Assembly: GCA_946811695.1 (NCBI GenBank)
Contig: OX328123.1
Location: forward strand, 148,106,975 to 148,170,974
Length of the DNA: 64,000 nt
Direction of reading: 5' to 3'
Source: Gonocerus acuteangulatus
Lineage: Eukaryota; Arthropoda; Insecta; Hemiptera; Coreidae
The notes beneath the pieces are model-generated. The model was not told the origin of the DNA. It saw nothing but the letters and a program-made list of their open reading frames with translations, and did not search any database. The position numbers and the translations under genes were made by a program. Positions 47,541 through 59,142 of this stretch are shown here, in pieces (the first letter of the stretch is position 1; each line of letters begins with the position of its first letter).

Positions 47541-48755
47541 GATATTTTTGGAAGTTCGTTTCTTATATCTGCACTTTTCATATTTAAAAGATTGATCATT
47601 TTCAGTATACGTCATCCCATACTTTACAGACGTAATTTCGCTCTGAACAAGCGTTTCTACGTTCAAAACAGAAGCTAACAAGCGTTCCTCGGGAGTGGGC
47701 CTGAAGAGGGGATTGTTGGAGCGTGAAAGGGTATCCGGAGTTGACAGTCGGAAAATGAAACTTTTTGACTATGAAAATTATAAAGAAAATTACGGGGCAC
47801 TTAAAGTTTAATGAATGCCTCAAGAGATGAGGCACTAAGCCGGAAGGGCTCCACTTTTCTTGAGGACGGCGTCTTCAATTTAGCTCTGCTTCTTACAGAG
47901 ATATTTCGAGGTTTAATGTGGTCTGGATTTTAGGAACTCTGCCTTTCTTGATTCGATTGTACATTTCTCCAACATCGCTCTTCTCCACAGATTTCGAAAA
48001 CTGTAATATCTGCGATATTTCGAACGTGAAAGCCGTCTTCCGGTAAGCGGATGCTGCTGGTAGAAAACCTATTATATAAGGCCGAAGATTATTGTACACA
48101 ATTTCCTGAAAATTGGACCTTTTTGAGCATATTCGCCGATGTTTTAGTCATAAAAAGCGGGTTTCCTATCTATAGAGAGAGGAAGTTTTTTCCTGCGACC
48201 TCCTTCTACACTTTTGTGAATTTTTCCAAGACCATTAAGAGCTTCTAATACGAATGAATGTTAATTTACCCACAATTATCTAAGCCCATATGTAGCAATA
48301 GAAACCCATTGATTGGGTATGATAGGTAGCGGGCTGGGTGAGTGGACGGGGAGATTGGGGGTTGGCGAATGTTGGAGGTGACTTAAAGAAGTCTGTCGGC
48401 TAGGACTAGCTAATCTTTTATTCATGGGCGTTTGTGTAGTTGGACCCGAGAGTCAACATAAAGAAGTGAAGAGGGCCCAGTACGGACCCTGTGGAATCCC
48501 CAATTGCTCTTATTTGGTTTTTCTCCGTACTACAACCCGCCTCTGAAATTCTGTACTGGAAAAAGGAAGGGACGTTCTTCCAGATGAATCTAACATTCTT
48601 TCCTGATCAAAATTTCTATTTAGATGAATTCACTCACTTATGTTAATCCATTCACCTTGTTTTGTTCTTTTATCACAATGATTCTGTTATATTATTTTTC
48701 TAAATGAATATTTAATTTCTTACCCTAGGAATGTAATTTGATATTTCGGATCTTC
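47541..48755. other. unassigned DNA with a family C-like piece
   Basis: The part 47990-48150 (GCGGATGCTGCTGGTAG and on to AATTGGACCTTTTTGAGC) resembles the 3' part of family C. The rest is unassigned. Confidence 0.45.
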
Positions 48756-48759
48756 ATTT

Positions 48760-48877
<118 letters not shown>

Positions 48878-48929
48878 TATTTGTGATTGGACATTCTTCT
48901 TACAAATTAGGTCGGGGTAAATATCTACT

Positions 48930-49512
48930 ATAAATTTGCCAAATACCACTGACTCACTGACCTATCATCGTCATTTTTAAGTTATGCTTCAGTGGTGACT
49001 AAACTGAAAGAAAAAAAACCGTTACACAAAAGTGTCTGCTGGCATTCGCACAAGCCCAGTGGTCATGTACGATTTTTTTATTATTATAATTATCTTAATT
49101 ATTACACAAATCTAAACGATAATTTTTTTTTACAGCGCATCGACGTCTAGGCCATTAGCGCCGACATCCAGGATGCAGCGAGGACTTTTTCCAACGCGCC
49201 GTGAGATGAGAAAATTCCTGCCACCGGTGGTAATCGAACCCACCATCTCCCACATATGAATCTAAAGCGTTAGCCACTAGACCACGGGGAATCCCCTCAA
49301 ATGTTTAAGTATTTTTAGAGTGGTTTAAATTTTTAGTTCGTTAGTGCAAGCATTCCTAGGCAGCAAGCGTTGCTAGGACGATAACAGGTCAGCTGTTACC
49401 GTATTGTATTTATTTCTTAATATTATTTCTATTTGAGGTTCATTTCAACTCTGATGACAGACCTTGAATTACTAGAAATAAAATGTGATTTTGTCCCTCA
49501 TAGAGTTTACGC
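48930..49512 (+). repeat. family B, copy 2, split by a SINE
   Basis: The left part 48930-49065 starts TTGCCAAATACCACTGACTC. The right part 49300-49512 contains AAGTATTTTTAGAG and GGCAGCAAGCGTTGCTAGGA. Copy 1 at 14185-14538 is continuous in the right part. The SINE at 49075-49296 lies between. Confidence 0.75.
49075..49296 (-). mobile_element. tRNA-Glu-like SINE, most complete copy
   Basis: On the minus strand: A box CCCCGTGGTCTAGTGGCTAA, B box GGTGGGTTCGATTACCACC, body GGAATTTTCTCATCTCACGG to GGCCTAGACGTCGATGCGC, an A run, and a tail TTATCGTTTAGATTTGTG. Total about 220 bp. The tRNA-like part suggests RNA polymerase III transcription. The tail shared with 42146 suggests the 3' end recognised by a partner LINE, which was not identified. 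Confidence 0.88.
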
Positions 49513-50100
49513 AATACCTGGAGATGGTCCATCCGAGGCAATAATATCCTGAGGCCTGGCATACCCTCCCCACCCACCAGTCATAGCACTTCTTGGTAAT
49601 GCTCGCAAATATAATGGGTGTTTCCAAATGACATCTTGGAAACATAAATTTTAAAATTTTAACGTACATTTATTATTGACAGCAAAATTTAACCTTTACT
49701 GGTTAAACTGCTGTTATTACTGACCTGTAGATAACGGGTTATCTTTACGTTATCTGGTTCTTGACGCTGGTCCGGAGCGCTCCAGTATCAAGAAACATTA
49801 TACTTTGATTACTTATCAATGGATGAATAATTTATAGTATGACAGGAACCGTGCTATAATAAACTGCACAAAATTATGTAGTCACGTAAATTTTGCTGAT
49901 AAATTATTTAACTCTATAAAATAACTACTTATCTGCCGTGACGAAGCACGGGTATTCAGCTAGCATACAAAAAATGGAAACTAAATTATAGTAGACTCTT
50001 AAAATACAAAAAATTAAAATAAACTTTTGTGATATAAATTAAATTAAAAGCTGATTGTTCAGTTTAGCCAATATACTTTGCGGTTGCCTCTTTTCATCAT
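49513..50100. other. unassigned DNA, possible right end of a larger element
   Basis: GCCGTGACGAAGCACGGGTA then TTCAGCTAG at 49938-49964 is a short inverted-repeat end of a type common in insect repeats and resembles, in inverse, the starts at 19513 and 31655. Confidence 0.4.
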
Positions 50101-50102
50101 AG

Positions 50103-50105
<3 letters not shown>

Positions 50106-50165
<60 letters not shown>
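50106..50165. repeat. (AT)n microsatellite
   Basis: AT repeats directly left of the 5S-like sequence. Confidence 0.95.
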
Positions 50166-50168
<3 letters not shown>

Positions 50169-50195
50169 GATGAAGTGCTATTTTGCCCCCGGCCA

Positions 50196-50298
50196 CAGAC
50201 ACGTTGAATGCACCGATTCCCGTTGATCACCGAAGTTAAGCGACGTCGGCCGTCGCCAGTACCTGAATGGATGACCGACCACGTGCCGTTGGCATTAA
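50196..50298 (+). pseudogene. 5S rRNA-derived sequence
   Basis: About 100 bp follow the animal 5S rRNA layout: GGCCACAGACACGTTGAATG at the start, GATCACCGAAGTTAAGC (the conserved loop region), GTACCTGAATGGATGACC (internal control region) and GTGCCGTTGGCA at the end. It differs from a functional gene by substitutions and small deletions, and no T-run terminator follows at once. It may be a 5S pseudogene or the head of a 5S-derived SINE. Confidence 0.85.
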
Positions 50299-50299
50299 A

Positions 50300-50800
50300 A
50301 AAGAGTGGCCACCTATAGATAGCCTGGCGTTAATAGCCTAATAGATATTCTGTTAAATATAAATGAAGATATGTTATTGAGCCATGGTTTATCCCTCGAA
50401 CGGTTTCTAGAAAGAGAAATTATTTATTTATAAAAATAAAGATTGCTGCCCAAAAGTTTTAGGATGCTATAAACACAGCGTACTTATCAATCTTTCGAAA
50501 ATTCATTTCAGTTGGTTAAAAAATGGTTATTGTATTAATTTTGAAAAATGAATGTGTTCTAAATAATTTTAATATTAAACGAATCGAGATAATATTTTAA
50601 ATGCAAAGAATTTAATGACAAGTTTGACCAAATTTGGTGAAATGATATTCGAAAGATTGCTAAGCAGCTTGTCAGATCCCGTGTATATGATTGTGGAGTA
50701 TCCCCAGGGAATCTATTGAAATTGATTCCGCGAGGATAGGTAGATTCTTCGGCTCCACGCCTAAATCTTGCAGGAAGTCTGTTTCGGAATCGCTCCTCTA
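50300..50800. other. AT-rich DNA, partly LINE-derived
   Basis: The part 50640-50800 may be the 3' part of the LINE whose ORF end lies at 50803 (minus strand). The rest is unassigned. Confidence 0.4.
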
Positions 50801-50802
50801 GC

Positions 50803-51205
50803 TCAAAACCTTAGGCCTTGAACTTTCTCCTTAAAGACAATTATGTCGGCATATCTCAAACATCCGTCATCATCGACGCCATAAACCTCTTCAAGGCATA
50901 AAAATTCATTTTTTTGAAGGAGAGTAATAATTTTGTGCTTTACATTATGATGTTTCCATGTGACCAGGAGCATATTCATTGGACACATCCCAAGCACCTG
51001 TGCCGGAGTTTCGGTCTCTCAACCGCACCTGCAGCAGAGGGGTCCAACATTTGATGTTCCCGAAACACCGGGTACGCCTCTTAATTGCTCGTAATTAATG
51101 TTCAGTTTCAGAGCATTCGTCCATTCGGAACTTGATAAAACAGATTTATTGTAAATACATTTGTTACTTTTTGGACAGTCTCTGAAATACATAGTACAGT
51201 GCAAT
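50803..51205 (-). pseudogene. LINE ORF2 C-terminal region with zinc motif
   Basis: Two frames joined by one stop read SSSEWTNALKLNINYEQL and LRGVPGV, then LCCRCG, the stop, ETETPAQVLGMCP, WKHHNVKHKIITLLQKN and EEVYGVDDDGCLRYADIIVF. The pattern C-x2-C, ET-x-AHVLG-x-C, RHH-x-V and RxADI recalls the C-terminal CCHC and nuclease-like region of several insect non-LTR elements. The His of AHVLG is Gln here. RT is absent from this copy. Confidence 0.7.
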
Positions 51206-51231
51206 TAACACACAAGCATATATATACATAT

Positions 51232-51233
<2 letters not shown>

Positions 51234-51306
<73 letters not shown>
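51234..51306. repeat. (GA)n microsatellite
   Basis: About 36 GA repeats directly upstream of the LINE fragment start. Confidence 0.96.
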
Positions 51307-51309
<3 letters not shown>

Positions 51310-51310
<1 letters not shown>

Positions 51311-52320
51311 TTCACCTTAGAGATTAAGGTTTGTGGTTGAACAGAAATAAGGTGGTGGCGGCGAAAATGTTAATGGTTAAATAATCACTTGCTAAAAAAC
51401 ACACACGTCACTCAAATTTTTATTTCTAAATATATGTAATTGGAAATTTACAATTTGTGGACTCAAGATATTTAGATCAATTTCTTTCTTCCTTCCTTAT
51501 TCACTTTTTTTTAAGTGGCTTTTGTCTGGCCTTCAGTCAGCAGTCTGATTTTTATTGATCGTCGTTCGAAAGGACGATCTTTCACCCAAGGAAACGTTCT
51601 TCCTTCAATGGTTTGATCTTAGAAATACATGTTAGTACTATCTCGGCAGTCGAAATATGAGAATCAAAGGATGTCATAGTTTGCCTGTGTTTCTATCACA
51701 AAATAGTCTTTTATATTTCGCTTAACAAAATATAATTTCGATAATCATTTCATGAGAAATTTCATCGGAACAATTTCTGTCTTCTGGACATGGTCAGCAA
51801 AATCCAAGCTAAACATTAATCCTCTAAAACAAGCCTTTTGAATCGGGTCGTTTGAATAAAGGGCTAATAAATCTTGAATCCACCGGCGGCACAAATGTAG
51901 CCAAGACATATCCTCTTTTCATATACATATTTTATGTACGGTCCTTGAAAGGACCAACCTGAGGACAATGTTGTAGAGCGAGCATTATCGGGAGCCAACA
52001 TTGAGTATGATACAATAGCCATTGTATCGCAGAAGAGGTCTAACTCTTGCCGGTCGTGATCCCCGGTCCTCGGCGACTTCTGATTAGAAATGCAACACTA
52101 AATCAGCCTGCAAATATTCATGGACGGCGAACGTCCAGGGGCTAAATCGTGCGCAACTTTTTAGACGAATCAGCGCTTTTTATGACAGAGCTATGTAAAA
52201 TGAGTTTTCTGTCTTTGTTTGAGCAGGAAAATAGCTTATAGACTGTAATGACACGTTCTGAGAATGTCAAAAAATTATAATGGTAAAATAATAATCTGTT
52301 ACAAAATATTCACCTCAATT
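51310..52320. other. unique-looking DNA
   Basis: Not shared with other parts of the window. The part 51540-51620 contains a small palindromic block around GATCGTCGTTCGAAAGGACGATC, only partly paired. The part 51900-52150 is balanced in composition. No long open frame. Confidence 0.35.
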
Positions 52321-52326
52321 AAATTT

Positions 52327-52336
52327 GTATATATAT

Positions 52337-52380
<44 letters not shown>
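52327..52380. repeat. (AT)n microsatellite
   Basis: AT repeats with one AATAT interruption. Confidence 0.95.
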
Positions 52381-52381
<1 letters not shown>

Positions 52382-52524
52382 GTAAGGAAATGTTCATATT
52401 CCGCTTTTAGACACTATATATGGTGATCTTGAAACTAGCATTAAACTTAGGATCACCTTTGTTGGTGCCTTACCTGGCAGTAGCCATAAAATGCTATTCA
52501 CATGATTTATCAAGTGGTTATAAC

Positions 52525-52848
52525 CAGAGTTGGGCAAACGTTAGCGCGCGCTAAAAGCTGATACCTCTCCGCTAATTTAGCGAAACTGCAGAAAGCCAGC
52601 GCTAATAATTAGCGGTTAGCGGCGGCAGTGCGCTAACCGCTAATCTATTTATGAAATATCGTAATTGCTATAGTTACAAGTTGTAACTATAGCTTAAGCT
52701 ATTAGCAATTACGATATTTCATAAATAGATTAGCGGTTAGCGCACTGCCGCCGCTAACCGCTAATTATTAGCCCTGGCTTTCTACAGTTTCGCTAAATTA
52801 GCGGAGAGGTATCAGCTTTTAGCGCGCGCTAACGTTTGCCCAACTCTG
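52525..52848. mobile_element. 324-bp palindromic hAT-type MITE
   Basis: The element begins CAGAGTTGGGCAAACG and ends in the exact inverse. Almost every base pairs with its partner across the centre at about 52686, with only a handful of differences. It is flanked by a perfect 8-bp duplication, GTTATAAC, at 52517-52524 and 52849-52856. A CAG start and an 8-bp target duplication are typical of hAT elements. Nothing is encoded. Confidence 0.95.
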
Positions 52849-52856
52849 GTTATAAC

Positions 52857-54585
52857 TTTATCAATTCCCGATAAGGCTGGACATAGTTTCAGACGAATTG
52901 ATGTATTGATTGCCCTTGGCATCTACAGGCAGAGTGAGTGGAGCACTCTTGCCGTAGTAACCTATAAGACCATGACAATCACACCTGGTTATTGTTCTGT
53001 ATTCAGCCTAGAGGAAAGCGATTCAGACCCTTTCGTACTTGCACCGGTTCGGTGAAACCCAAAGTTTACTTCTTACGTCTTATGGGGCACCTACATTGGT
53101 CCCGATCCGATAGCCACCGACTGTCGGAAGAAAAACAAACGCATTCATCACAACGGAGGTGTCTACATTGGTACCGACCCTACCCAATCGGATCCGATCC
53201 GATGGCCACCGATTTTCGGCCGTTCAAACTTGTTTGTTTCTAGACCGACGGAGCAAAATGGCGCCAAACGACGTATTGTGTATCAAAAAGGTCTACAGCC
53301 TCTACATCTTAACCAATTTCAATGCATTTTTTTGTTTTAAATGAAAGCTAATAATATTTAGAACAACTTTGTCACTTCAAATTTTTGTTTTTTGTTTCGC
53401 TTGTTTATATAATTACATGGAAAGGTGATTATAACCATCCAATGTTTATTATCTGATCGGATTGGATCCGATCGGGAGAAATACGACTATCATGTATGTA
53501 GGTGCAGCGTTACTCAAACATCCTCTAATTCTGTGATTTACATTATTTTTTATAAAGAAATCCTAGATTACATAGGAGAAGTTAAAGGTAAATGAAATAT
53601 ATTAAGGACGAATTAGGATCATGAAAACGCACTATTAGGCCACAAATTTCGAACTTGAAAAAGCGAATGAGCCCAGCAAATCTTGAAAAGATTATAACTC
53701 AACTGCTACGCAATATCTTGCTAATTGTGAGATATGAGTATCTCACATCAGTGTAGATGGTGTAACAAAGCCGCATAAAAACGAGGCTTAAATATACCGT
53801 ACAGTACTCAAAGATAACTTCAGCTTAGTCAATTAGAACGACCATTTCTACCGCTATGTCCCTGAACACAAAGCACGGGAGCAAATATGAAGAAAACACG
53901 CACAAAAATAGATTCCGTAGGTGGTGAGGTAATAATAACAATTTATTAGGGGGCCGAACAAACAAGAAAATTTATAGTCTGAATTAGGGCCTGGGGGGAA
54001 ACAGGGCTGCCATTCTGAGAGGCCTCGCTACAGCTGAAGCATCGATTATTTTTGATGGATGTGTTTTATTACGTCATTAAAGATACAAACTGCAATAAAT
54101 CGCGAACGCTGACTGACTATTGAGGCTATCTGCCCCCTACAGATGTTTAGCAGCCCACCCTTAACTGCCTCAGAGGGGAACAACTTAGACATTATGTCAA
54201 GCCATACTTCACTCTCTCTCCCTACCCATTTACTTTGGAGAATATTAATCATTTACAATATTACAAAACGAAAAAAACACACCATATCAACAATACTGTG
54301 TAACTTGTTCTTAACCCTTGCTTAAGTACTGAAAGGTTCACCAGCAGGTAGCACAAGTAAATCTCTGCGTTTGAACACAAAGATTCGGCCTCTTAACGAA
54401 AAAGTTCGGCTTGTGTATAATACATTGGCTTCGGTACAGGAAATATATGTCCCGTACTGGCTTTCACTGGACACGGCAGGCAAAATAGCCCAACTCCCTT
54501 AACTTAAGATGGCTGTAACTTGCCAAAAAAAAAAATTCATCGACCAAAAAATGCAAAAAAATTGAACAAATTATTAAAAATTACG
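52857..54585. other. unassigned DNA with a possible TIR element
   Basis: GCACCTACAT with CCGATCCGAT at 53086-53110 is echoed in inverse at 53460-53508 (ATCCGATCGG, ATGTAGGTGC). A related direct block lies at 53160-53210. The rest shows no recognised feature. Confidence 0.45.
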
Positions 54586-54589
54586 GGGA

Positions 54590-54765
54590 TGTCCTGTAAC
54601 TTTCATGGATAAACGAAATCGACATACAGGACAACAGTGCCCCGTACACAGCCTGATAAGAATGAAAAAAAAGTATATATGTTTTGCGCAGAGTGTGATG
54701 GAAACCCGGATTACTGCTTAAATTGTTGTAATATGGGTCATGAAGCCCAATCGAATAATTGAGTC
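54590..54765 (+). pseudogene. possible piggyBac cysteine-domain tail
   Basis: The plus strand reads PDKNEKKVYMFCAECDGNPD and then YCLNCCNMGHEA to a stop. The order basic lead-in, C-x2-C, YC-x2-CC, H resembles the zinc-binding tails at 43405 and 37705. Without flanking motifs the assignment is weak; a different zinc-knuckle protein is possible. Confidence 0.4.
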
Positions 54766-54859
54766 AGATTTTTATAAAAAATTATAAATATATAAAAAAT
54801 ATAATTTTTGCTTTGTAGAGCCTTGATACGTTTATGATTCGTCACGCCTTGTTAAAAAC

Positions 54860-55590
54860 TAAAACTTGGCAAACAATTTTACTGATAAATGCAATTTAAA
54901 ACAAGAAACAACCAATTAAAAAGTGAGTTAAGCAAAGAGAAAGCCCTTTCAAAACAACAAAACAAAAACCTTTTTACGTTTTAAGCGCTTATATCTCTGA
55001 TTGACGTTGCCCCATCGAATATTGCATCAGGACCTTTTTTGTAGAGAATTTAATAAGCATTCGAATGGTTACCATCCACTTTCCACGTTTTCCTACCGTT
55101 ATCCAGATATTTACGAAAAATGTATGAAGATCTGAAAACTTTTCATGTCTATTAATAAAATAATTTTTTTCGCATACTTCCTTAACTCCAAATATAACAA
55201 AAATTTAAGCATCTTAGTTGGGATTAATTTCCAAGTTGTAGAAAATATTTCAATTGAATCCCGCGATTCTAAGTACTCACAAAAATATAATGACTTACAA
55301 AAACATTGATTCCACTTTTCTCAGGAACGGCCACATATATCGCATTAAAAATGGTTTCATTCGTTTTCTTATTTTAAGAAACCTATAAAACAAGTACCTG
55401 CAAGCATATAAACTCAAAAACGTAAGCGTTACGATTTTTTTTGCGCGAATTTCGCCCCAAACACTATCTTCTAGTGGGCGGATTCTGCTGGTTAACGAAC
55501 ATGACCTTTCAAATTAGACGACAGATTTTTGTACTAAAATTCGTAAAAATCGGACCATTTTTGAGCTTGCTAGAGCGCGAACAGACAAGC

Positions 55591-55658
<68 letters not shown>

Positions 55659-55765
55659 TCTGAAACGTGAATGTTTCTAGTCGGCACTTCCGGATTGCGT
55701 CATGAGGTCAACCTCATAAGCGGGTTCTCCCTATGGAGATAGGGAGTAACCGCGCTAAAAGTTCA
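54860..55765 (+). repeat. family C, long copy with (AT)n
   Basis: It matches 28240-29400 over nearly its whole length. The (AT)n tract (55591-55656) is in the same position, after GCGAACAGACAAGC, and the closing block with GTCGGCACTTCCGGATTGC and CGCGCTAAAAG follows. Confidence 0.88.
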
Positions 55766-55845
55766 ATAAAGAAGTTTATTTTAATACATTTTATTCAACT
55801 TTTAAACTGTAAAATCGCTCTCCTGAAAAAATCCATTTTTTGAGA

Positions 55846-56106
55846 TATTGTCGTTACAAATGCAAGTATCGAATGTGAAAATCACAACTTTTCAGAGTAG
55901 AAAAGAGTTTATTCATAACTTTTTTTTTGGACAGTCAAATATTCGGCAGATTTGACCTTTTGACAGTTGAATACTTTCCCTTTCATAGAGTGAAATAAGA
56001 TTCAAGATTTGGCCACAAACGAGTCCAGCAGAAATTAGTAAAGATTAAAAAAGACAGATGCATTTGTTCACATTCGATACTTTCCATTTGTATCGACGAT
56101 ATGACT
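55846..56106. mobile_element. MITE family F, copy 2
   Basis: The terminal repeats match copy 1: GTATCGAATGTGAAAATC on the left and the inverse ending TATCGACGATATG on the right. The interior is about 60 bp longer than in copy 1. Confidence 0.82.
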
Positions 56107-56544
56107 TTTTGAAAAAAGTGAGCGAAATATAAAAACAAATATTAAAATCCTACAAGCGAAACAATATAATAATAAAAAAAATATACGGGCAAGTCAAAAG
56201 TATAGACTCTGAAACTGACAGAGCAACTCGTGTAATTTTCTGAAAATCAAAGTAAGCGAACAGTTGAAATAATTGAATAGATTGAAAATTTAAAAGGCAG
56301 CGGATATCACGGAAACATACGCTTTTGTCAATGACATGTTGTTAAATGTTTGATTGAAAAGTCGGTCTCAGCCAGGATTAAAAAAAATATATAAAATTGC
56401 TTGATCTGATGACAAAAAAAGAGTTCATTCAGAAAGACTGAAACATGTTTCGGTACAAACAACATCAAACTTGTCTATACTGTTTAATTGTGCCTAGTGT
56501 GGTTCTACCGGGCAGATAATAATAACACTATTGATTCCAGGGTC

Positions 56545-56605
56545 TCCCGTGGTCTAGTGGCTAACGCCTTACAATCTCATGTGGGAGATGGTGGGTTATT
56601 TCAAA
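56545..56605 (+). mobile_element. tRNA-Glu-like SINE head fragment
   Basis: TCTCCCGTGGTCTAGTGGCT and GGAGATGGTGGGTT are recognisable; the copy breaks off within the B box. Confidence 0.7.
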
Positions 56606-56788
56606 AGATACAGGCTTCGTCATTTTGCCACTTCGTGATCATCCGATATCGAGAAATCTGTTTTAATGCAGAACTTCATTTTCTTCCGTGTTTCGCAAAT
56701 TTTTTTTTCTTAGGGGCCTTAAACAGTTGTTTCTGCTTTTAGGATTTCTTATTTTTTTGGGGTGGGGCGGGGCCTCAAGCTCCAGTTC

Positions 56789-57660
56789 CTAATTATAAGG
56801 TGAAGTAGTAGGAATTACTGTCTTTTCTCGTCTCTTGTTGGATTTTTTAACATACCTTGGAACATTTTGAACTGGGTTAGGCCTTATTTCTCTAAGGATA
56901 TTCCCTAAAAAGGATTTTGAGAGAGAAGGCCCGGTAGTCTGACGTGGACCCTGCGTAGAAGTTGATGGTTGCTGATCATCGACATTTCTTTTTGACAAGC
57001 CTTTCTGCGAAGAAATCTCAGTTTCTGCACCTGTTTCAACTTCATATTGCTTAGGCAAAGGATTGTCAGAGATTAGTGATTCAAATTAGGGTTGTTAAGA
57101 TCAAAACTTGTTGGCTATTTGTGATTCAACTTGAGGTTTTTCAGGTAAAGGATTATACCCCACCTCCATTGGTTTTTCAGTTGCATGAGAGGGTGCCAAG
57201 AGGTAGTCTGGATATGGATCATTGTTGATTGGTTAGATCAAACCCTGCCTGAAGAATCTCTGACCTTAAATATGCATCGAGTAATAGAGTAAAATATTTT
57301 GTACCACGGTGCGATTGAAGCCTTTGCTCAGGACCTCTCAATGAAAGTTTTGGATTCTGATAAACAAAGATGTATAACCATTCCTTTCGGGCCATTTTTT
57401 CTTTTCTTTGTTGATTGTATGAGGAATACTATTGTCCTCTGCTAACTAAAATGCAAGTTCTCTTAAATCTGTCAGTCTCAGTAGAAATAGTCTTTCTTCC
57501 AGTATGACGATATGCCCCACAAGTTCCCTTTCTTGATCTACTTAAAAAAGAGCCTTATATTTGCCAAACCTTTCTTTGCAGCGACCTCCGCACACGAACC
57601 ATTCTGCCTGGCAGTCCTTCCTCTGCCCTCAACGGTAGTTTGAGGTATATAGAATGAATC
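56789..57660 (-). pseudogene. pogo/Tigger-type transposase fossil lacking the DDE core
   Basis: On the minus strand through frame changes, the N-terminal part reads RELVGHIVILEERLFLL, RLTDLRELAF, NSIPHTINKEKK and ARKEWLYIFV then QNPKLSLRGPE, the HTH (Tc5/CENP-B-type) DNA-binding region of pogo-like transposases. It passes directly into LRSEILQAGFDLT and YPDYLLAPSHATEKP, which normally follow the DDE domain. The tail 57058-56789 reads REIRPNPVQNVPRYVKKSN and EKTVIPTTSPYN, as in pogo C termini. The catalytic core of about 180 residues is missing between about 57290 and 57270. Confidence 0.75.
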
Positions 57661-57664
57661 CAAT

Positions 57665-58300
57665 GTTTTCTAATAAATTTTTTATTATTGGCCAAATAAA
57701 ATTTAGGATACTTCAATATGGTTGCCTATGTTTACAGGAAGTCCCTTGTTAAAAGAAATAAGGATTTATTTTTTGTCAATTATAATGTAATCTTAAATTA
57801 TTTATATTTTACAAATTCAAAAAATTACATCCATTTCGCACAGTAGAAAAAGAAGTCGTCTAAAACCGGGTACTACCCGGTCTTGTCCGACTGCCAGGGT
57901 TCCGGTTTTATCTGACTACGCCATTACTCAGAATAGAAGGCTTAGAACTTCTCAAAAATGATCTAAAACCTGGTTTAATAATTTAAAATAACAGCTGGAA
58001 AATGTGTTATCAAATGATGTGCTTGTCTAACACAAATCTTCAGGCAATTAAAAAATACAGAGTAATATCGGTGAATTAAAAATCGAACGTTTTACGCTTG
58101 AATTTTTCCAAACATCGGTGTCAACAAACAAATAAGCTGCACTGCCTTTTCGATATCTCCAAATAATATAGTGGATGTCTGCTACTAGTTTCATGCAATT
58201 TTCGGCAGTAACAGTACAAATATAGCCAAAATAGCCAGGTCCCGGTTTTATCCACCTACCCGGTTTTATGCAACTTTCCCCTATATGTTTGATTTGTCTT
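57665..58300 (-). other. probable 5' region of the pogo-type element
   Basis: Two direct blocks with CCGGTTTTAT lie at about 57865-57920 and 58240-58275. The right-hand one borders the LINE, so it may mark the terminus of the pogo element. The 113-codon minus frame here (58048-58389) mixes this region with LINE sequence. Confidence 0.35.
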
Positions 58301-59142
58301 AGTTTGTTGTCGGTCATATTACTCCATCCTAGCTGCCAGTTTTGTTGTATTGTATGTCGGAGTATTCTAGTTAAATCTTTGAAGTACACTCTGTAATGTC
58401 GGTGTCTTTCTGTGTAGCAAATTTTCCTTGTAAGTCAGCAATCGTGCTTAGTCCAAGGTTTTCATGTCCTGGCAGCCACCATAAAGATATATGTTTTCCT
58501 AGTGAGTATAAGTAACAAATGTGTTCTTTAATTTCTCTGCAAGTAGGGCGTAACGTTTTTTAGAGAATATTGTGTAGATGGAATATCCTTTAGTACAAGA
58601 AGTATGGTATACAATTCAGCTTCATAAATGCTTCAGGTTGGATGCAGTTTTTAAGAAAATGAATTGCCACCAGTAATCAATGCAGCTAGAACACCATTTT
58701 CTATTTTTGATCCATCAGTGTATATTTTGAGGGAGTCTTCGAGTTTTGTTACAATTTGTTTAAAGTAATGACTGTAGAAAAGAGTCGCTGATGGATCTGT
58801 CATTTTGTGAGCTGTGAATGATAACTTATTGTCAATGTTTTTTACAGTCCAAGGTGGTATTGAGGTGAGTCTTTGAGGTTTACTGTCCAATTGTAAAAAT
58901 TGGACCATAAAACACTTACTAACGGACCATAAAACACTTACTAACGGAATGCAGACTAAACTTTGACATGCCTGACAACTTGACTGACTTACTCAGGGAC
59001 GAGAGCCAACATATAGAAAACACATTAGACTTTTTGAAACAAACCAGACTACATGACAAACTCTAAATGAAATTAAACCCTTAATGTAATCCCCAAAATA
59101 ACTAATTAATTATAATGGAATGCTTGGAAAACTAATATGTAC

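Noticed and set aside
50196..50298. Functional 5S rRNA gene
   Set aside because: Several substitutions and deletions in otherwise invariant positions and no immediate T-run terminator.
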